Shown here in pieces: positions 11,401 through 24,423 of a stretch of DNA of 64,000 bases. A program made the position numbers and the translations under genes. The stretch comes from Paramacrobiotus metropolitanus (lineage: Eukaryota; Tardigrada; Eutardigrada; Parachela; Macrobiotidae): NCBI RefSeq assembly GCF_019649055.1, contig NW_026570235.1, positions 372,001 to 436,000 of the forward strand, written 5' to 3'. Every line of letters starts with the position of its first letter. The stretch's first letter is position 1. The notes below the pieces were generated by a model. It was not told where the DNA came from. It did not search any database and was given only the letters and a program-made list of their open reading frames with translations.

Positions 11401-13874
11401 CAGTTTAGCATTTCCTCGTCTTCCTCACAACGAGCACTGAAACCTGATAATGGCTGTGAACAGCGACAAATGGCAGCCTAAAAAATCAACAATTTAAAAC
11501 CACGAAAAAGCAAGACAGGGCTACTACGTATCATCCTCACGTTGGTTTTAGGATACAAATACGATAAAACAGGAAGTCGACCCCGACTACGAAATCCGGC
11601 GCTGCCTAGCAAAATTTTTGGCGTTGCCGAGGAAGGAACGTAAAGAAACTGTGGATAGGTATCACAAACCTACGAGAGAGCATTAAACGTACTCGCAAAC
11701 AATCAGATTCAAAAGCGTTCCTAATTCCTACTTCATAATGCTGGTTCATCTTGGACAACACCCAGTGCTGGTTTGGAACGCCGATTCTTTGATACTCAGA
11801 CTGCAAGTCGAAAATATTCCATCCGGACGTTCGGTCAAAGCTCTCCTCGGGTGGATTGTATGAAAAACAGTACAGCTCTTCATATGTAGCTAAAATAATC
11901 AAAAACAGCTGTAAATGCACACTGGCATTAGGTCCAGACACCTGTGTAATTTGACCTGTTTTCTGGAGCTCACGAAGTTAGATTTTCGTTATTTTGAATA
12001 ACACAGCACAAGTGTTCACCTGGTTGTGCTAAGCGTAAAAGAGCTGCATAAAGCTCCTGGGAATCTCTGTCTTTGGGAATGACTAGTATCAAGGACAGAA
12101 ATGTTTTGCACCGGATCTGTAAGGGTGAACCGCCAACTGCCATCGATAAACGATCAACACTTCCGATATGCCCCAGAAGAACCTGCGACGACATTGCAAG
12201 TAAATTCTAATGTATAAACATGGAAAGCATTTCAATTTCTATTGCTAAATACAGCGAAACATTTATTGACAGTGTGAATTTGCTGAAATTTATGCAGTAA
12301 ATGACTCTGCTTAATCAAGGAATGTGAATATTCATGACGATCGTATTTACCCAAGTTTCCCGCTTCTCGACGGGATTAACGAAGATTAGATGGGTCGGCG
12401 TCAAGTACAGGGTACCAGTGGACGGTGTCGTAGATTCCATAGCGTTTCGGTTTTGCCAATGGTAAAATCGATCAAGTACACGGACATTCTCTATCTGCAA
12501 AATAATGCTAATTGTACATCCGACAATCTTATGGCACCATGAGATTTGCACATCTCCAATCGACTTTTTTCGTTCGATTTTGCCCGGCCTGATGGGTTGC
12601 CGGCAGTGGGAATTACGCCAATGTTCCCGTATCCACGCTAGATTAATTCGGCTAGTATTTTCCCTGTCTAGATAACGGTTTTTTGATGAACCGGTGATAA
12701 TTGTTTCACAGGCAGTGAAACGTAAAAACCATTTGCTAAAGCACAATGATGACGCCGGTGCTGGCGCATGCAGACAGTTGGACGCATTATCGATCCTGAA
12801 CACTGGGACAACGCTATGATCCCGCGGAGAGAAAAGAACAGATTGTCGGGTCGGAGTAATGAAGCTCCCGTTAAGAATAACCCAGAATCCTTCTGACTTA
12901 CATTAAGGAAGCAATTCCATTAACGCTTTCCTAATGTGCAGTTTACGTCGGCAAAAGACAGTACCAGTAGTTTAATTTACGTAGGATTCCAGCGCGTTAA
13001 AAAAGCTGAAGAGACAGGATAATTTGTCAAATTCCCCTCAAACGATTCTCACACCATTAAACTTTTTGACTTATGAGTACCACCCGGTATTTAATAGTTA
13101 TATAGCATTTGTTGCATTTGCTGACCTTGCTTTGAATTTCAAACCTGGTAAAGTGGCAAGATTAAAAAGCAGCAAATACGTTCCCGAAAACGATGTCATT
13201 CATTCAGACAGTCATATGAAAACTGTCTCTGATCGAAAGTACACCTGGGTAATGCACTTTGCGGACACTCAGTAGTCAGTACTAAAATCGCAGAATTGTG
13301 AACTAAAAATTTTAAATAATACCATTTCGTTATAATACTCGTACTGTAAGTATAGATATTGCACACAGTACCGGTACAATAGTCTTCTCTTCGAGCTATA
13401 AAACAAATGTATCCCGAAGAGGAGATCACCTAATATTTATATTATTATTTATGGTTCCTGGTTCCACTCAAGATTCGATATCCACGATATCATACGCTAC
13501 GCTAAGAAACGTTATGCTAAGAAATCCAGGATTAAAAACATGAATCTAAAAATGTACGTGAACTTTACCAAGATACGGTTCGCATACAACAAGTAACGTT
13601 GTACAGAAACGTAGTACGCGAAAAGCTGACAGTAACAATTTCGCTCAAAATTCATGTCTATCATTTTATAAAGAAACAAACAACAATATAACGCGTTTTA
13701 CAGGTGAGAAAGAGACGGAATGCACTAAAAAGGCACCACCGTAAACACCTAAACACTCCTACAGTGCGCTGCAACTGCGCGAACTAAAAACTCTAGCTCT
13801 ACCTGAAGCAATGGATTCTCCAGAATCAACGCCGTGGAATCAAGACCACCAACATTACGATAAAACGCTTCCAT
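8432..13874 (-). CDS. MTMR6: Myotubularin-related phosphatase, MTMR6/7/8 type with FYVE domain
   Basis: Exons in 5'-3' order: 13874-13803 (candidate), 12494-12351, 12182-12020, 11889-11732, 11669-11541, 11477-11343, 11280-11148, 10965-10835, 10664-10542, 10333-10017, 9596-9462, 9394-9268, 9189-8932, 8641-8432. All junctions keep phase, giving 744 aa with the candidate first exon and 720 aa without it. Myotubularins remove the 3-phosphate from PI(3)P and PI(3,5)P2 on endosomes. The PH-GRAM domain begins VRVLDRF...[12 protein letters not shown]. The catalytic loop HCSDGWDRT (Cys about 367) is intact, so an active enzyme is predicted. [24 protein letters not shown] and YLNPLY are MTMR6/7/8 marks. 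A C-terminal FYVE-like finger (PFSQFTVK, then [14 protein letters not shown]) spans the last intron; its first cysteine pair reads C-x-C instead of C-x2-C. Introns at 11670-11731 (62 bp) and 9395-9461 (67 bp) are very short. Confidence 0.92.
9699..9751. repeat. Nested inverted repeat inside an MTMR intron
   Basis: Arms 9699-9718 and 9732-9751 are 20-nt reverse complements with one mismatch. Within this, AAACGTACGGTTC and GAACCGTACGTTT form a second, perfect hairpin sharing the left arm. Just upstream, a direct repeat of AAATTAGTGCCAAG occurs twice (about 9648 and 9671). It lies in the 420-bp intron 9597-10016. Confidence 0.8.
13803..13874 (-). CDS. Candidate first coding exon of the MTMR gene
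   Basis: On the minus strand an ATG at 13874 opens 24 codons (MEAFYRN...LLQ) that end at a CAG|GTAGAG donor in phase 0, exactly the phase needed by the next exon at 12494 ([10 protein letters not shown]). The implied intron is 1308 bp. Myotubularins of this class have a short, variable N-terminus before the PH-GRAM domain, so sequence similarity cannot prove the exon. No better ATG exon with correct phase was found between 12495 and 13802. Confidence 0.5.
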
Positions 13875-14777
13875 CCTTACGTCAGCTGGCTGTCAAACTT
13901 CAGTATTCTAACCAAACACTGATACTTGAAATTAACAGCAACAGCCAAACTCGATCAGCACTGCACTGCATCCAACCATCCCGTAATCTTCAACAGATCC
14001 TCTGCATACATTAAGAACGCTGATCAGAATTAGAGAGCCTCTTGCTACTTTCTACACACACAAACTTCACAATTCACATCGTCTGCTCACGTCCACCTCA
14101 AAGAACCGACATATCATCATGTGCTACGCGGCTATTGATCCAAATCCCGACCACTTAACGATGCACGCACATCCTGTTCCCGTCCGCTTTTCCAGCTTTT
14201 TGTATTAATGTCAACTTTGCGATTTACTGACAGAGAACGGTAGCACGTAAAAAGATCAGCAAACAAATCTACTTTTCCTGCTTTTATGTACGGGCAAACA
14301 GAAAACGGATAACAAGTGGATAATTTTTGACTAAAAAAGTGTAAATAAACGCTGTAATTGCTGTTTCTGGAATCTCAGGATTCTCAATCCAACGCGAAAA
14401 GGATCACTCAGCACAGGCCACAGCTGGCCGGGGTTGGAATATTTGCAGGTTGAATGAATGCACGAATGAATGGACCGCGAATGAATGAAATTGTAATCAT
14501 GCAGTACCTCTCTACCAATGGCTTCAGTAGACGAATGTGTCGGCAGTGACTCGGCTCTGTCTGCAGCAGCCGAGCGAAGCTGATGAATAAAAATACTCAA
14601 TATTATACAAATATTGAAAAAAATATACTTTATCCAAAATGAGATTTTTCAACTTTTAGGTGTCAGCAAGTTGTACAGGTGTAGTTCGAAGAGTTTATTC
14701 ATGTACTACAAAAATACCGCGGGTTCTGCAGAACAATTAGAGCTTCGAGCCAAGCTGTTGTGCAATATACAAAGTAC
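13875..14777. other. Upstream region of MTMR, no gene seen
   Basis: Non-coding DNA upstream of the candidate MTMR start, ending at the hAT-like element. No conserved frame was recognised. It probably holds the MTMR promoter if the candidate first exon is right. Confidence 0.45.
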
Positions 14778-15388
14778 TAGTGTTGTGCTACTAAATAAAA
14801 TTAAATAACGGCCATTTACTTAGTAAAAGTCCGCCTAATATTAAAAGTCTAGTAAATAGTAAGGTTTTGGAAATAAAGTAAGTAAAATGTGCTGACGGAA
14901 TAGTAAAAAGCAAGTAAATATTAAGGTTCAGCGTTGAATAAATAAAAATCATTTACTAAATTATTTACTAAATCGTTTTATCAGCGTTACGGAAAACTGG
15001 CGTGTCAGCCGCCGCCACTCGCAGGTAAAGTGAGTGTGCGCAGTAGTCGGTAGTCGGCTGCTAGCCTGCCACCCTCCAAAGCAGCAGTATTTATTTTTCA
15101 GTATGCACCTGTATAGCTCGATTAATGCATAAGAAATTTATCTGCACTATTTTCAGTAGTCTGTTGCTCTTTGAAACTAACGCAATTCGAAACTTTCAAT
15201 GCTAAATTAAATTTGTTTAGTAAATTTACTTTAATTTAGAAAGTAAATGTCCTTGGGAAAACTGAAATAAAAAGTAAAAGTAAGTAAAAGTCCCCAAAAA
15301 TTTTGAATAGTAAGCAAAAGTAAGTTAACTTTCAAAAGCAGATAGTAAAAATAAGTATATTGGCAAGGATTTTTACTACCTAACACTA
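14778..15388. mobile_element. Non-autonomous hAT-like DNA transposon (MITE)
   Basis: A 611-bp element bounded by identical 8-bp direct repeats CAAAGTAC (14770-14777 and 15389-15396), the target-site duplication length of hAT transposons. Its ends are short imperfect inverted repeats starting TAGTGTTG on the left and, as reverse complement, TAGTGTTAGG on the right. TAGTG fits the hAT end rule YARNG. The interior has no transposase frame but is packed with AGTAAA/TTTACT repeats on both strands, as in subterminal repeats of other hAT MITEs. It is therefore a passenger needing a transposase from elsewhere. Confidence 0.75.
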
Positions 15389-16552
15389 CAAAGTACTCTG
15401 CATACCGCAAGGTGCCGCGATATTATTAATATTAAGTTTTGGTAAAAGTGTACTTACAGTGCACACCTACGAGTAAGTCAGCTCTAAACCGCCAGGCGCA
15501 AGCCATACGGTAAGACGGTGAGAAACAGTGTAAAATTACTTGTATTACAGGTATTAAATCGTATACACAATATTTTTGGCACAAATTTTAGACTAGGGAT
15601 GAAAAATGTTTTTACGTGTACTGGCTTTTGCTGAATAAAACCACAATCAAATAGCTCCGTTTAAATTAAATTAGACAACCTTAAAGGAAAGGTTAGCATA
15701 TGGATTGCAAACCCTTGTCGACCACGCCAGTGTCGGCTCGATCAATAAGATCGTCTTCGTATAAGATATAGCAACAGTAGTAAACAGCAACAGGTACAAT
15801 ATAATCTTATGAATTCTTAATTTAAATGAGTGAATATCAACTGTAGAAATTAATAGTGTCAAATCGAGATTGACGACTGTAAATTAACTGCACAACATTT
15901 TAATATACGTACGTCATTTCCTAAAAGAGACTCCTGTAGTATATATAGACGACACACTGATAGAGTTCTAGTGTTTCTAAACCTGACCTTTTCTAATGAA
16001 TTTCTAGTTTTTCGTGTGTAAGTGCTCCGCATGCTCATACCCAAGTCGCAGCAATGATTGCGAACGTGATCTGTTGAATTGGATCTGATCCATATCCATT
16101 CAAACGCACGAAGTAGTATCCCAGTGATGTCATTCGTAAGCACTGTACCAACTGACTTTATTTTCCTATGTCGCTGTGAGCACAAAGCACGAAAGCTGCC
16201 CAGAATTGTTAAAACATCCGTGTTCAAATTCATTATGTTTAATTCCAAATTATCCGCAGTGCAACGGATATTTTGGAAATGAGCTTACCCAAAATTCTAC
16301 ATGTACAATTTCGGGTAATAACGTAAAAGCAAAAATAAATTATTCGAGAAGAGTCACATTTATTTTTGTTTTTCACAAATGTCTTTTAGGAATAATCCAT
16401 TGCTATGTACATAATTTTCATCATCATGTACATGAAACAAATGGTTACTGTATATTATATTGTATACAACATATAACTGTATGGCACGCAACTTTGTCGG
16501 GATACTCGATCCTACTGTTCATAGCTACGCCATGTGCTGCAATTCATTTGAT

Positions 16553-16855
16553 CTATACCGGCTGCCCGTTGAAGTCGCAACTTACTCGTAGATATAAACT
16601 TGATTTCAAAATTTGCACAATGCATTCGTTAGGCAAATTAGGATTGTTGTTGTAATTGATCACAGGAAGTATGATATGCAATAACAGTTTATAACTATCC
16701 GCTTTAAGACGCTTCAGCTGCACTATCCGATCCGGCTGAAATTCATATGCGGCATTCTGCATATGGTAAATTATTTCCGTCACATTGGCTCCAGCGGATT
16801 CCGCAAACTGGTTTATATTGCGCAAAAATAAATATACATTTGATTCAGATGACAT
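16553..16855 (-). CDS. Hypothetical small protein, 100 aa (uncertain)
   Basis: A minus-strand frame with an ATG at 16855 encodes about 100 residues (MSSESNVYLFLRNI...) rich in amphipathic helix-like segments (FAESAGANVTEIIYHM, RIVQLKRLKADSYKLLLHI). Its amino-acid balance looks more protein-like than other frames nearby. I recognise no family, and no flanking exons with convincing splice sites were identified. It may be an exon of an unseen gene, a lone small gene, or chance. Confidence 0.2.
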   Translation of the reverse strand: MSSESNVYLFLRNINQFAESAGANVTEIIYHMQNAAYEFQPDRIVQLKRLKADSYKLLLHIILPVINYNNNPNLPNECIVQILKSSLYLRVSCDFNGQPV

Positions 16856-19634
16856 CGACACCGTTATTAATGAGTTAGCGAATAAATTATTTCAAAACGA
16901 CACAACAGCAGATGATCTGGTCAGATACAGTTAAAAAGGGGTTTTTGTACGTAGACTTTGAATTTCTGTAAACCACGCAGGCGAAATAAAGTGTAAACAA
17001 TCAAGAACCGAAATGGTACGTTTTTCCGTCGCAGGCACTGGAGTAGTAATAATGTAAGCAAACGTATTGCGCGCATAAAAAGGAATTAAAAATTATTATA
17101 AATTGATAGTAATCTGAGCGTCACATTAAGCTAATCCATTAGCAAATACAGATCCGTTCGCATATGCAAATTGTCTGGTGTCGCACAAATATTATGTACA
17201 AGTACATCCCGATTATACATGCTATAATCGAATAATCAAACTGACACCAGTGATTATTTCACACACCAAATAATAATTTGAGGGAGGGACGTGAAACAAA
17301 AGTGCGGTAAATGGTCTGAAGTCGAAAATCCACCACGAGTTTGAGGCGGATTATTAATTGCCGTCAAGGTTTGTATTTGGGGTCGTACTACATGTACAGA
17401 TATCTGTGCCACTGGATTCTGGATAACCCTGTGCATTGGTGTAGTATGTGCGTATGCATAATGTCCAGCAGCATCCTCGTAGTTCCGGTGTCGTATAAAT
17501 GAGAGTGTTTGGGATACTCCCACAGTGTGATGTGAATAAAAGAGTGGATGATACACGCGCACATATGATGTACAACCCTAAGTGTGACACTACTGTAAAG
17601 GGATCTAATGACATGCCGACGCGAGCAGGTTATCGGCACTCCTTCAAAGTAATCAAATTTTGAGTACAGTACGTCATCCCTGCAAAATTCATTACAGAAA
17701 TTACGTGAGCGGTTACGTTTTTTCGGGTAAATTGCTTTCCAAACGGTAATTGTTATTTCGCTAGCATTGTGGTTCCTCTTTTTGCTAGCATACTAACGCT
17801 AAAAATTAGCGAACGTTTGCAGAATATGGTTGAAATAAAATTATAAGCCTTATTTTATCGGTTATTATCTACCATGCAGTAATTCCTTTATTTATATATC
17901 GTCACTTATTATAGTTACGGCGTAGCAATATGCTTATCGGTATCCGGCTTTTTGAAGCTTTTCCCAAAATGAGATTCCTTGGGTATTGTATTTTTGAAAA
18001 TTTTGTCCTCGTTGGACTTACACAAAGTTTCCGTTAGAACGAATCATGCCAGCCCTAGCTAACTGCCCCGCCACGAAATTGGCACTAAATGAAAGAAAGC
18101 AACAATGAAAACCCTGGGCTGCGTCATATTTCGCGCATGTACTTGTAAATAATTATAGCATGCTTAATTGCGTCATTATTCACTTCATTGGCGCAAGCAT
18201 GAAAGTCGGAAGTGGCCGGCTCGTCAATTCCGGTAACACATACAGAAGATCTGGAGCAATTCAAATCCTTGCAAACTAAACATACAGGTCCAACAATAAA
18301 TCCTGTTGCTTGAAACTTCAATTCTACGTGCAAATAATATGACACTGTAGCAGCAATAGTATGTACATAGCTTACGGTGAATTTAAGGACTGACAGATAA
18401 TTTTTGAAGGTGATATGAATAAATAATAATATTACATTCCTGAACAGTTTGCAGGCATTACTCGTTTTATTCAAGCAGTATCCAAAATATACAGTGAAGT
18501 TATGTAAGACTCTGCCCGCGTTTACAAATTCTAAGTAACCCAGAATTTTACGACGGGAACACCTGTGAGGACCAACGCAAGAAATCGATTGACCGAAACT
18601 GACTTACGAGTAATACTTGTATTTTTGGCAGCTATGATCGTAAGGATACAAGCAGAAATTACTAACGCAATCATATAACGTGAAGCCCACCTACACATTC
18701 GGTTATGTGCTGTAATGGTCTATATTATCGAATTTGGGTGTAATACAGTGTATTCTACGTGTACGTAGTTTAATTCTCTTTCAAGTTCATGCAGCGAGCA
18801 AACTTCAAAACTACTCTACGGTTTATGCCTACGTAGCCTTTTCGGTGATTCGGCTAGAGCAGAAATTCTACTGTACTTACAATTAGGAAACAAAACTTCA
18901 AAACTGCTCAGATCGGGAGAAAGCCGGTTTAGCACCATATTACCAATTTCTCACAGGTGTGCCATAATCAGTGCATTTTATTATAAATAAACAAAAAAAT
19001 GATAGCTGTATGACGCTATCCTTGATCATGTAATAATATTGGACATTGATGCGTTTAGGTACAATACGTGCCGTGCCAGCGTGTACAATACGTACACAGA
19101 TTTTCAGAATTTTTCGATGTACCAGAGTTGCTATTCGAACCTTTAATGACTTACTATACGAGTTATTGTACAAGCATTCACTATCCATCTTTCAAACGAT
19201 AACGTACCATTTCACACCCGCCATATATACGTTTTATTAACCTAGTTCAATGAAACCAACTTTTATCGGTATTGCATGGAACGTCGGTGTTACAATGTAA
19301 TTTATGCTCATTAGGAGCTGTTACCTCACCTATGAGTATACTTGCCTATAGTAGGAATAAGGAAGTACTATAAGTACTCGTACTTACTTAATTATTCATC
19401 TTAGTAATGATTTTATAATGAATGTGTACGTACATACAAGCACAGTATGCGGTACGAGCAACAACTATTCAGGCTGCAGCCAAAGTCGCAATTCAATATA
19501 ATATTATACTGTCGTATATTAATTATAATAATTATTGTAATAATTTTAGTTAAAATTCAAACAAGCAGGCTTGTGCTTTACATGACGATATGGGGTAGAT
19601 ATTTATCCCTTTTGTGAACCAGTACCCTACTCGA

Positions 19635-19665
19635 GGGGCTTTTTATACGTAATAAAAAAAGCCCC
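19635..19665. repeat. Hairpin GGGGCTTTTT / AAAAAGCCCC
   Basis: A 10-bp perfect stem with an 11-nt A/T-rich loop in non-coding DNA. It resembles a stem-plus-T-run by chance only; bacterial-type termination is not expected here. Confidence 0.6.
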
Positions 19666-22600
19666 ATGAATACTGTACGGTATTGGTGAAACAAAAATAT
19701 ACAGTATGAGTAATCATAAAAGCAGAGTCGGTATTAAGCTAACGCATAATAAGGTATACTGATAAAATTAAAATATTTGAATAATTTATTTACCTTATTT
19801 TTTTAATTTTTCAAGCCAGACGACAGTTGTGCTAGTTCTGAATAAGCTGTATAAGGATAGGAACATTTTCTTGAAAGCTTGCAACTTCATCACCAGGAAA
19901 TAATACTCGTAATTATTTATGTTGTGTAGGTGTGTCGTTCGGTGTTTCTGTTCTGGATAAAATTTTCTCACAGTTTTATATTGAACAGTATATGTACCAA
20001 AACATACGTGCGTTTACTTGAATAGAGTCCAGTATTTGATTACATTAATAATTTCTTGATTATTCTCTTATAATTTTTCCACTTGATCTTGCATCTCGTG
20101 TAACAAAGTGATTGCATCGAAATGAGCTTTGCGGTCGGTAAAGAAGTATATAATATAGTATAAGTGGATCGCTCTTGACAAATCGACCCAACTCCTGTGT
20201 TAAGTATTATACTAGGCCATGAGTAGAATAATAATTTAATAAGATAGATCTTGTCAAATTATTATCTAGTATTTATTCAGGAATCAATGCATTTTTGGAA
20301 AATCAGATCTGTACGCTTGCGACGGCTTGCATATGCAATGCAAATAAAAACTCACAAAATGCCATCGTACGCGCAAAGACGAACGCGTATCTATGCACCA
20401 TAAAATATAACTGTATTCGTTTGTGGCAGCAATTTACATATACGTAAAAGTACAAATTCGGTAATATAGATATTCGTATTTTGCATGCGGCAGTGCGAGA
20501 CCCATACTGCTGTAAAATGACTAAAAAAACGGCTTATCATAAAAAATGCATCTGCTTTGAAAAATAACCTACCACATTTTTGCGGAGATGTTGGCTAAAG
20601 AAATGACCGTGTAGAAAAGACAGACTCCTTATGAATCTTATATTATCACAATACTGATTTTTTAAAAACTTTTTAACACACTGTGGAGTAACTCTTTCAG
20701 TAGCTTGATTATAAAATATACATACATCCAGCATATGCATAAGGCGGTTAACATAAGAAAAATAATAATGTTATTATGGATAGACCTCCTTGCAAAGCCG
20801 CGTGTTTATCGTACCTTTGCAGTTATTTATACAGTTTTTTGTAATAACTGATTACCTTCGGAGTTCGAATTCTCTCCATATAATCTTCGATGTGTAGATA
20901 CCGAAGCAACCGGATGTGAAGATCGTTTCATTCCATCGACGCATGTACAGATAAGAGGATACCGAAATTTTTCATTAGGACTTGCAGAAATCAACGACAG
21001 CACGTCCATGCAGCACTTGAACAGTGACATGTATTTAATCGTTTTTGTACCCTAATGTCCAGTGGAGATAATCGTAAGTAAACCAATAAAGTGAATTACT
21101 CGTGTCAGTTTGCCAACAGGTAATTCGATTCATCCAACATGAGTGCCATATAAAACAGGTATTACCGTAGTCACCATATATACGTGAACTTATGGGCTGC
21201 ATGTCCCGGTGGCTCGTTAATATACAACAACGCATATCAACGCTCGCGCCATATCTAGATCCAATTTCTCGGCTGTGACATTTACAGTTGTGGGATAGGT
21301 CCTCCATAAAATGGTGAAATATTAATTTTACCGGCAGCCACACACAACGACAATGATGCTGATTGTTGACATGACGCGGTCTCCACGTTGGGACAGGAAA
21401 CATCTGCGTCCGCCGATGCTAGCATGGGGACGAATGCGTTTGTTATAAATGGGCGTTTGGCCCGAATATACCGGGAGACTAGAGGAAATATCTGTGCGGA
21501 TGCTGGCAACATCGGCGGGAGTTGCAGACGCAGCGGCGCGGTGTGTATGTGTATTCTTAAAGAGTTAAAGAGCAACAGTCAGAGGAAAACATAACCCACA
21601 CTTAATCCCCAATGCCAACAGGAACCGCTAAGCTTAAGCAGGCCATGCGACGAAATAGATCCGAATAAACATATGTCGACAATGGTAATCAGTTTCCCGT
21701 TTACATACATACTGTATACATTAATACATATTGTACAAGTACACAGACACTCAACAGTTGTTCACTTACTGTTAGCAAATGTTAGTCTGGCCCAATCGTG
21801 CAGGCCATGTAATTACCAGTCAGCAATATCTATTACGTCGTGCCAGTAATCCCGCTGTATAGTGCACGTGCGCATTGCCGATATATGTACACACATACGT
21901 AAGACGGAAGTGGAAAAGGGCTGGAGAATTGTGCCTTAAATAAGTTCTGATAGAGGCCGGTCTCAGTGGGAATCAAGTACTGTGCCGAACAGGACATCCG
22001 CGTTCAACGTGCTTTCATCTAACTCTAAACACATCCTTAGCCCATACAGCACGTCCAATTTTGCTGTTGCATTCCTCGGTTTAGGGCATAACGCTAATGT
22101 GTTCCTGTTTCCTGCATGATCGGTACGGGCGTATTTTGCCGACTCTTTAAACCCCCATATACACGTAACTATTCCAGGCCATCAATAGCGGAAAAATTAC
22201 ACCAGGATAACAACCATTCATGTATACCATATGACCATACCGATGGTTGTGTCAGCCGCTCCAGCTGAACGCATAACTGCACTGCAAAGCGGTTACTAGG
22301 GTCATAACTTTTGCGAAATTTGCAGCGGAAATAGCGGCGCAACAAAAATAGTTACACATAAATTTTCTAAATAGAAGTATTAAAATATCTTTTAATGCCA
22401 CTGTTGTAACGTGAAAAGTCCTATCATCCCTGTCCAGTGCTGCCGCCGAAGCACCAATGATGACTATCCTGCTAAACACCCATTAATTGATTACAAGTAA
22501 CTTTATACAGAATGTTTCACAAAAGATTTAACATTAACGCTTAGCGTTCAGATGATCTAGATGAAGAATCCATAAATTAACAGGGAACAATGTAGCCTTT

Positions 22601-24423
22601 TTATTGTTGCACGAACGTCAGACTTGAAACATAATATTGAAACATTGAAACATTTGGGAAAATATCATTTTCAATAGAAATATGAAGTGATCCGTTGTAA
22701 CTTTAGGAGCTGTAAACTCGTTGTAAAACCCATTTGGGGGATGTGGTGCCTGCAATTCGCAGTTCCAGTTTTATCGAGCAAGCGTAATGACGGTAAGTGT
22801 GCAGTAAAATAATAGTTAATAACAATACTGATTATTGTATGTTTGTAGTCCACCCAACACACGAGATTTCTTGGACGATATGCAATTATCTGTGTAGGCT
22901 TATATAAAATGTTTAATTGCAACTTAGCTGAGATTGGCTATATTTTCTCAAGTTGTGACTCATGGCAGCGAAGAAAGAATAAATAAGTAAAACGATGACA
23001 TAAGAACCAACCACGAAAAGAAAAACTGCGTTTTTATTGACATCTGCATTATAGTGTGAGCATTATGGTGTGAGCGTTACGTCCAGGTTGTTATACGGTG
23101 CACACAATACTTAATTGTATTTCGGTGCTGTGTTTACAGTAATCCCCAACAAGGGCGAAAACAGTATTATTAAAAAACAATATCAAATACACATCGTTGC
23201 TGTGTGTGACTAGTTGATTCCGCAACATTCACTAATTTATTTTGTTTTTCATTAATTCATAGCTGAGATTCAACTGGTTTATGCATATTCCATAATCCAT
23301 GCATCCTGTTTTCTGCATTTTTTAGCCTGCTATCGCGTTATATAATTCCAGCATGTACGATCCCGCAAGCAGCCCAACCCGTGCAATCCCTAAATGGCTA
23401 AATATATTATATCGTAATTCATTAATTTCCGAAGTACCGTATACCGCCATTATTTAAGCAAGTTGAACGTCATCACATAAGAAATGTCTTATAACTTACA
23501 TAAATAAACCAATTAAAATTTGATACTGATGTCTAATCTGATTTTCTTTTACGCTTCGTATGTAAACGATACTTAATCATCGTCGAACCGCTGTTTTCTC
23601 AGCTATAGTTACGATAAAGTAATTACCTATGTTCTTTTTATGCCCAGGATACAAAGGTCAAAGCGGATTTCGTACGTTCGCCTTACTTGTTAATTTTCCG
23701 CGCTCTTACCGGCAAAAGCTGGAAGGAGCAAAAACACGTCCTTTACCTTTGAGATATATCTGCCGGCAAAGTTTAATCGAAACGCATACAGAAGATTAAA
23801 TTTCGAAGTTTAATACAAGAAACCACGATAATTTTGTATTAGCAGTCAGTTGCAGAATTCAATGGTCACATTCCGACTCACATAGAAAAAAATAACTACA
23901 GACTGTACTTCGTCACTTTCTCGCCAGGATCTGGAACTCAGTAAGCTTGGCCTGCAGAAAGGTGTACGGTTCAGGGTTTCAATGCTTGCTCAAAATAACG
24001 CAAAACTAACTTTTACACAAAATCATTATTGTGATCGTATTTTCTGGCTTCATCCTTCATAGGAAGTGTGTACTAATTTTGCGGTGCAGTTTTATTAATT
24101 AAGTACGAGTATTGATTTTTCGCTTAATTCAATTACTTTACTGCACAGTAAGGAACTGCCCCTCGTTGTGGTTGGTTCTACGAGTATCTCGCGATCAGCT
24201 GTAGCCTGTAGCCGTCCTGTATTTTACCTGCGAACCTTTTTCGGTTTTTGATAATACTTCGAATTTTTTTGTCTTTTTATCTTTCGTATCCAGTACTTGC
24301 ATCCAGCTGCATGGAAGTTTTGTGGATTTCTATTGCTAATCGCTTTAAGTCGTAGCGTGTCGAGATAAAGTCCGCCGTGGCAGTGATTTGATATTTCGTT
24401 GTTAGATTCGCTATTGTTGTACG

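Larger units (their letters stand above)
15389..24423. other. 9-kb gene-poor stretch before FXN
   Basis: No exon of a known family could be recognised on either strand. Open frames are short and look random except one minus-strand ORF near 16.6-16.9 kb (listed separately). Features noticed: several TACGAGTA octamers, a perfect octamer-like ATGCAAAT in CATATGCAAAT at 17161, a tandem octamer near 20334-20346, and a GGGGCTTTTT...AAAAAGCCCC hairpin at 19635-19665. Confidence 0.5.

Noticed and set aside
13811-14014. Plus-strand 67-codon frame with ATG
   Set aside because: Antisense to the candidate MTMR exon, low-complexity composition and no family match.
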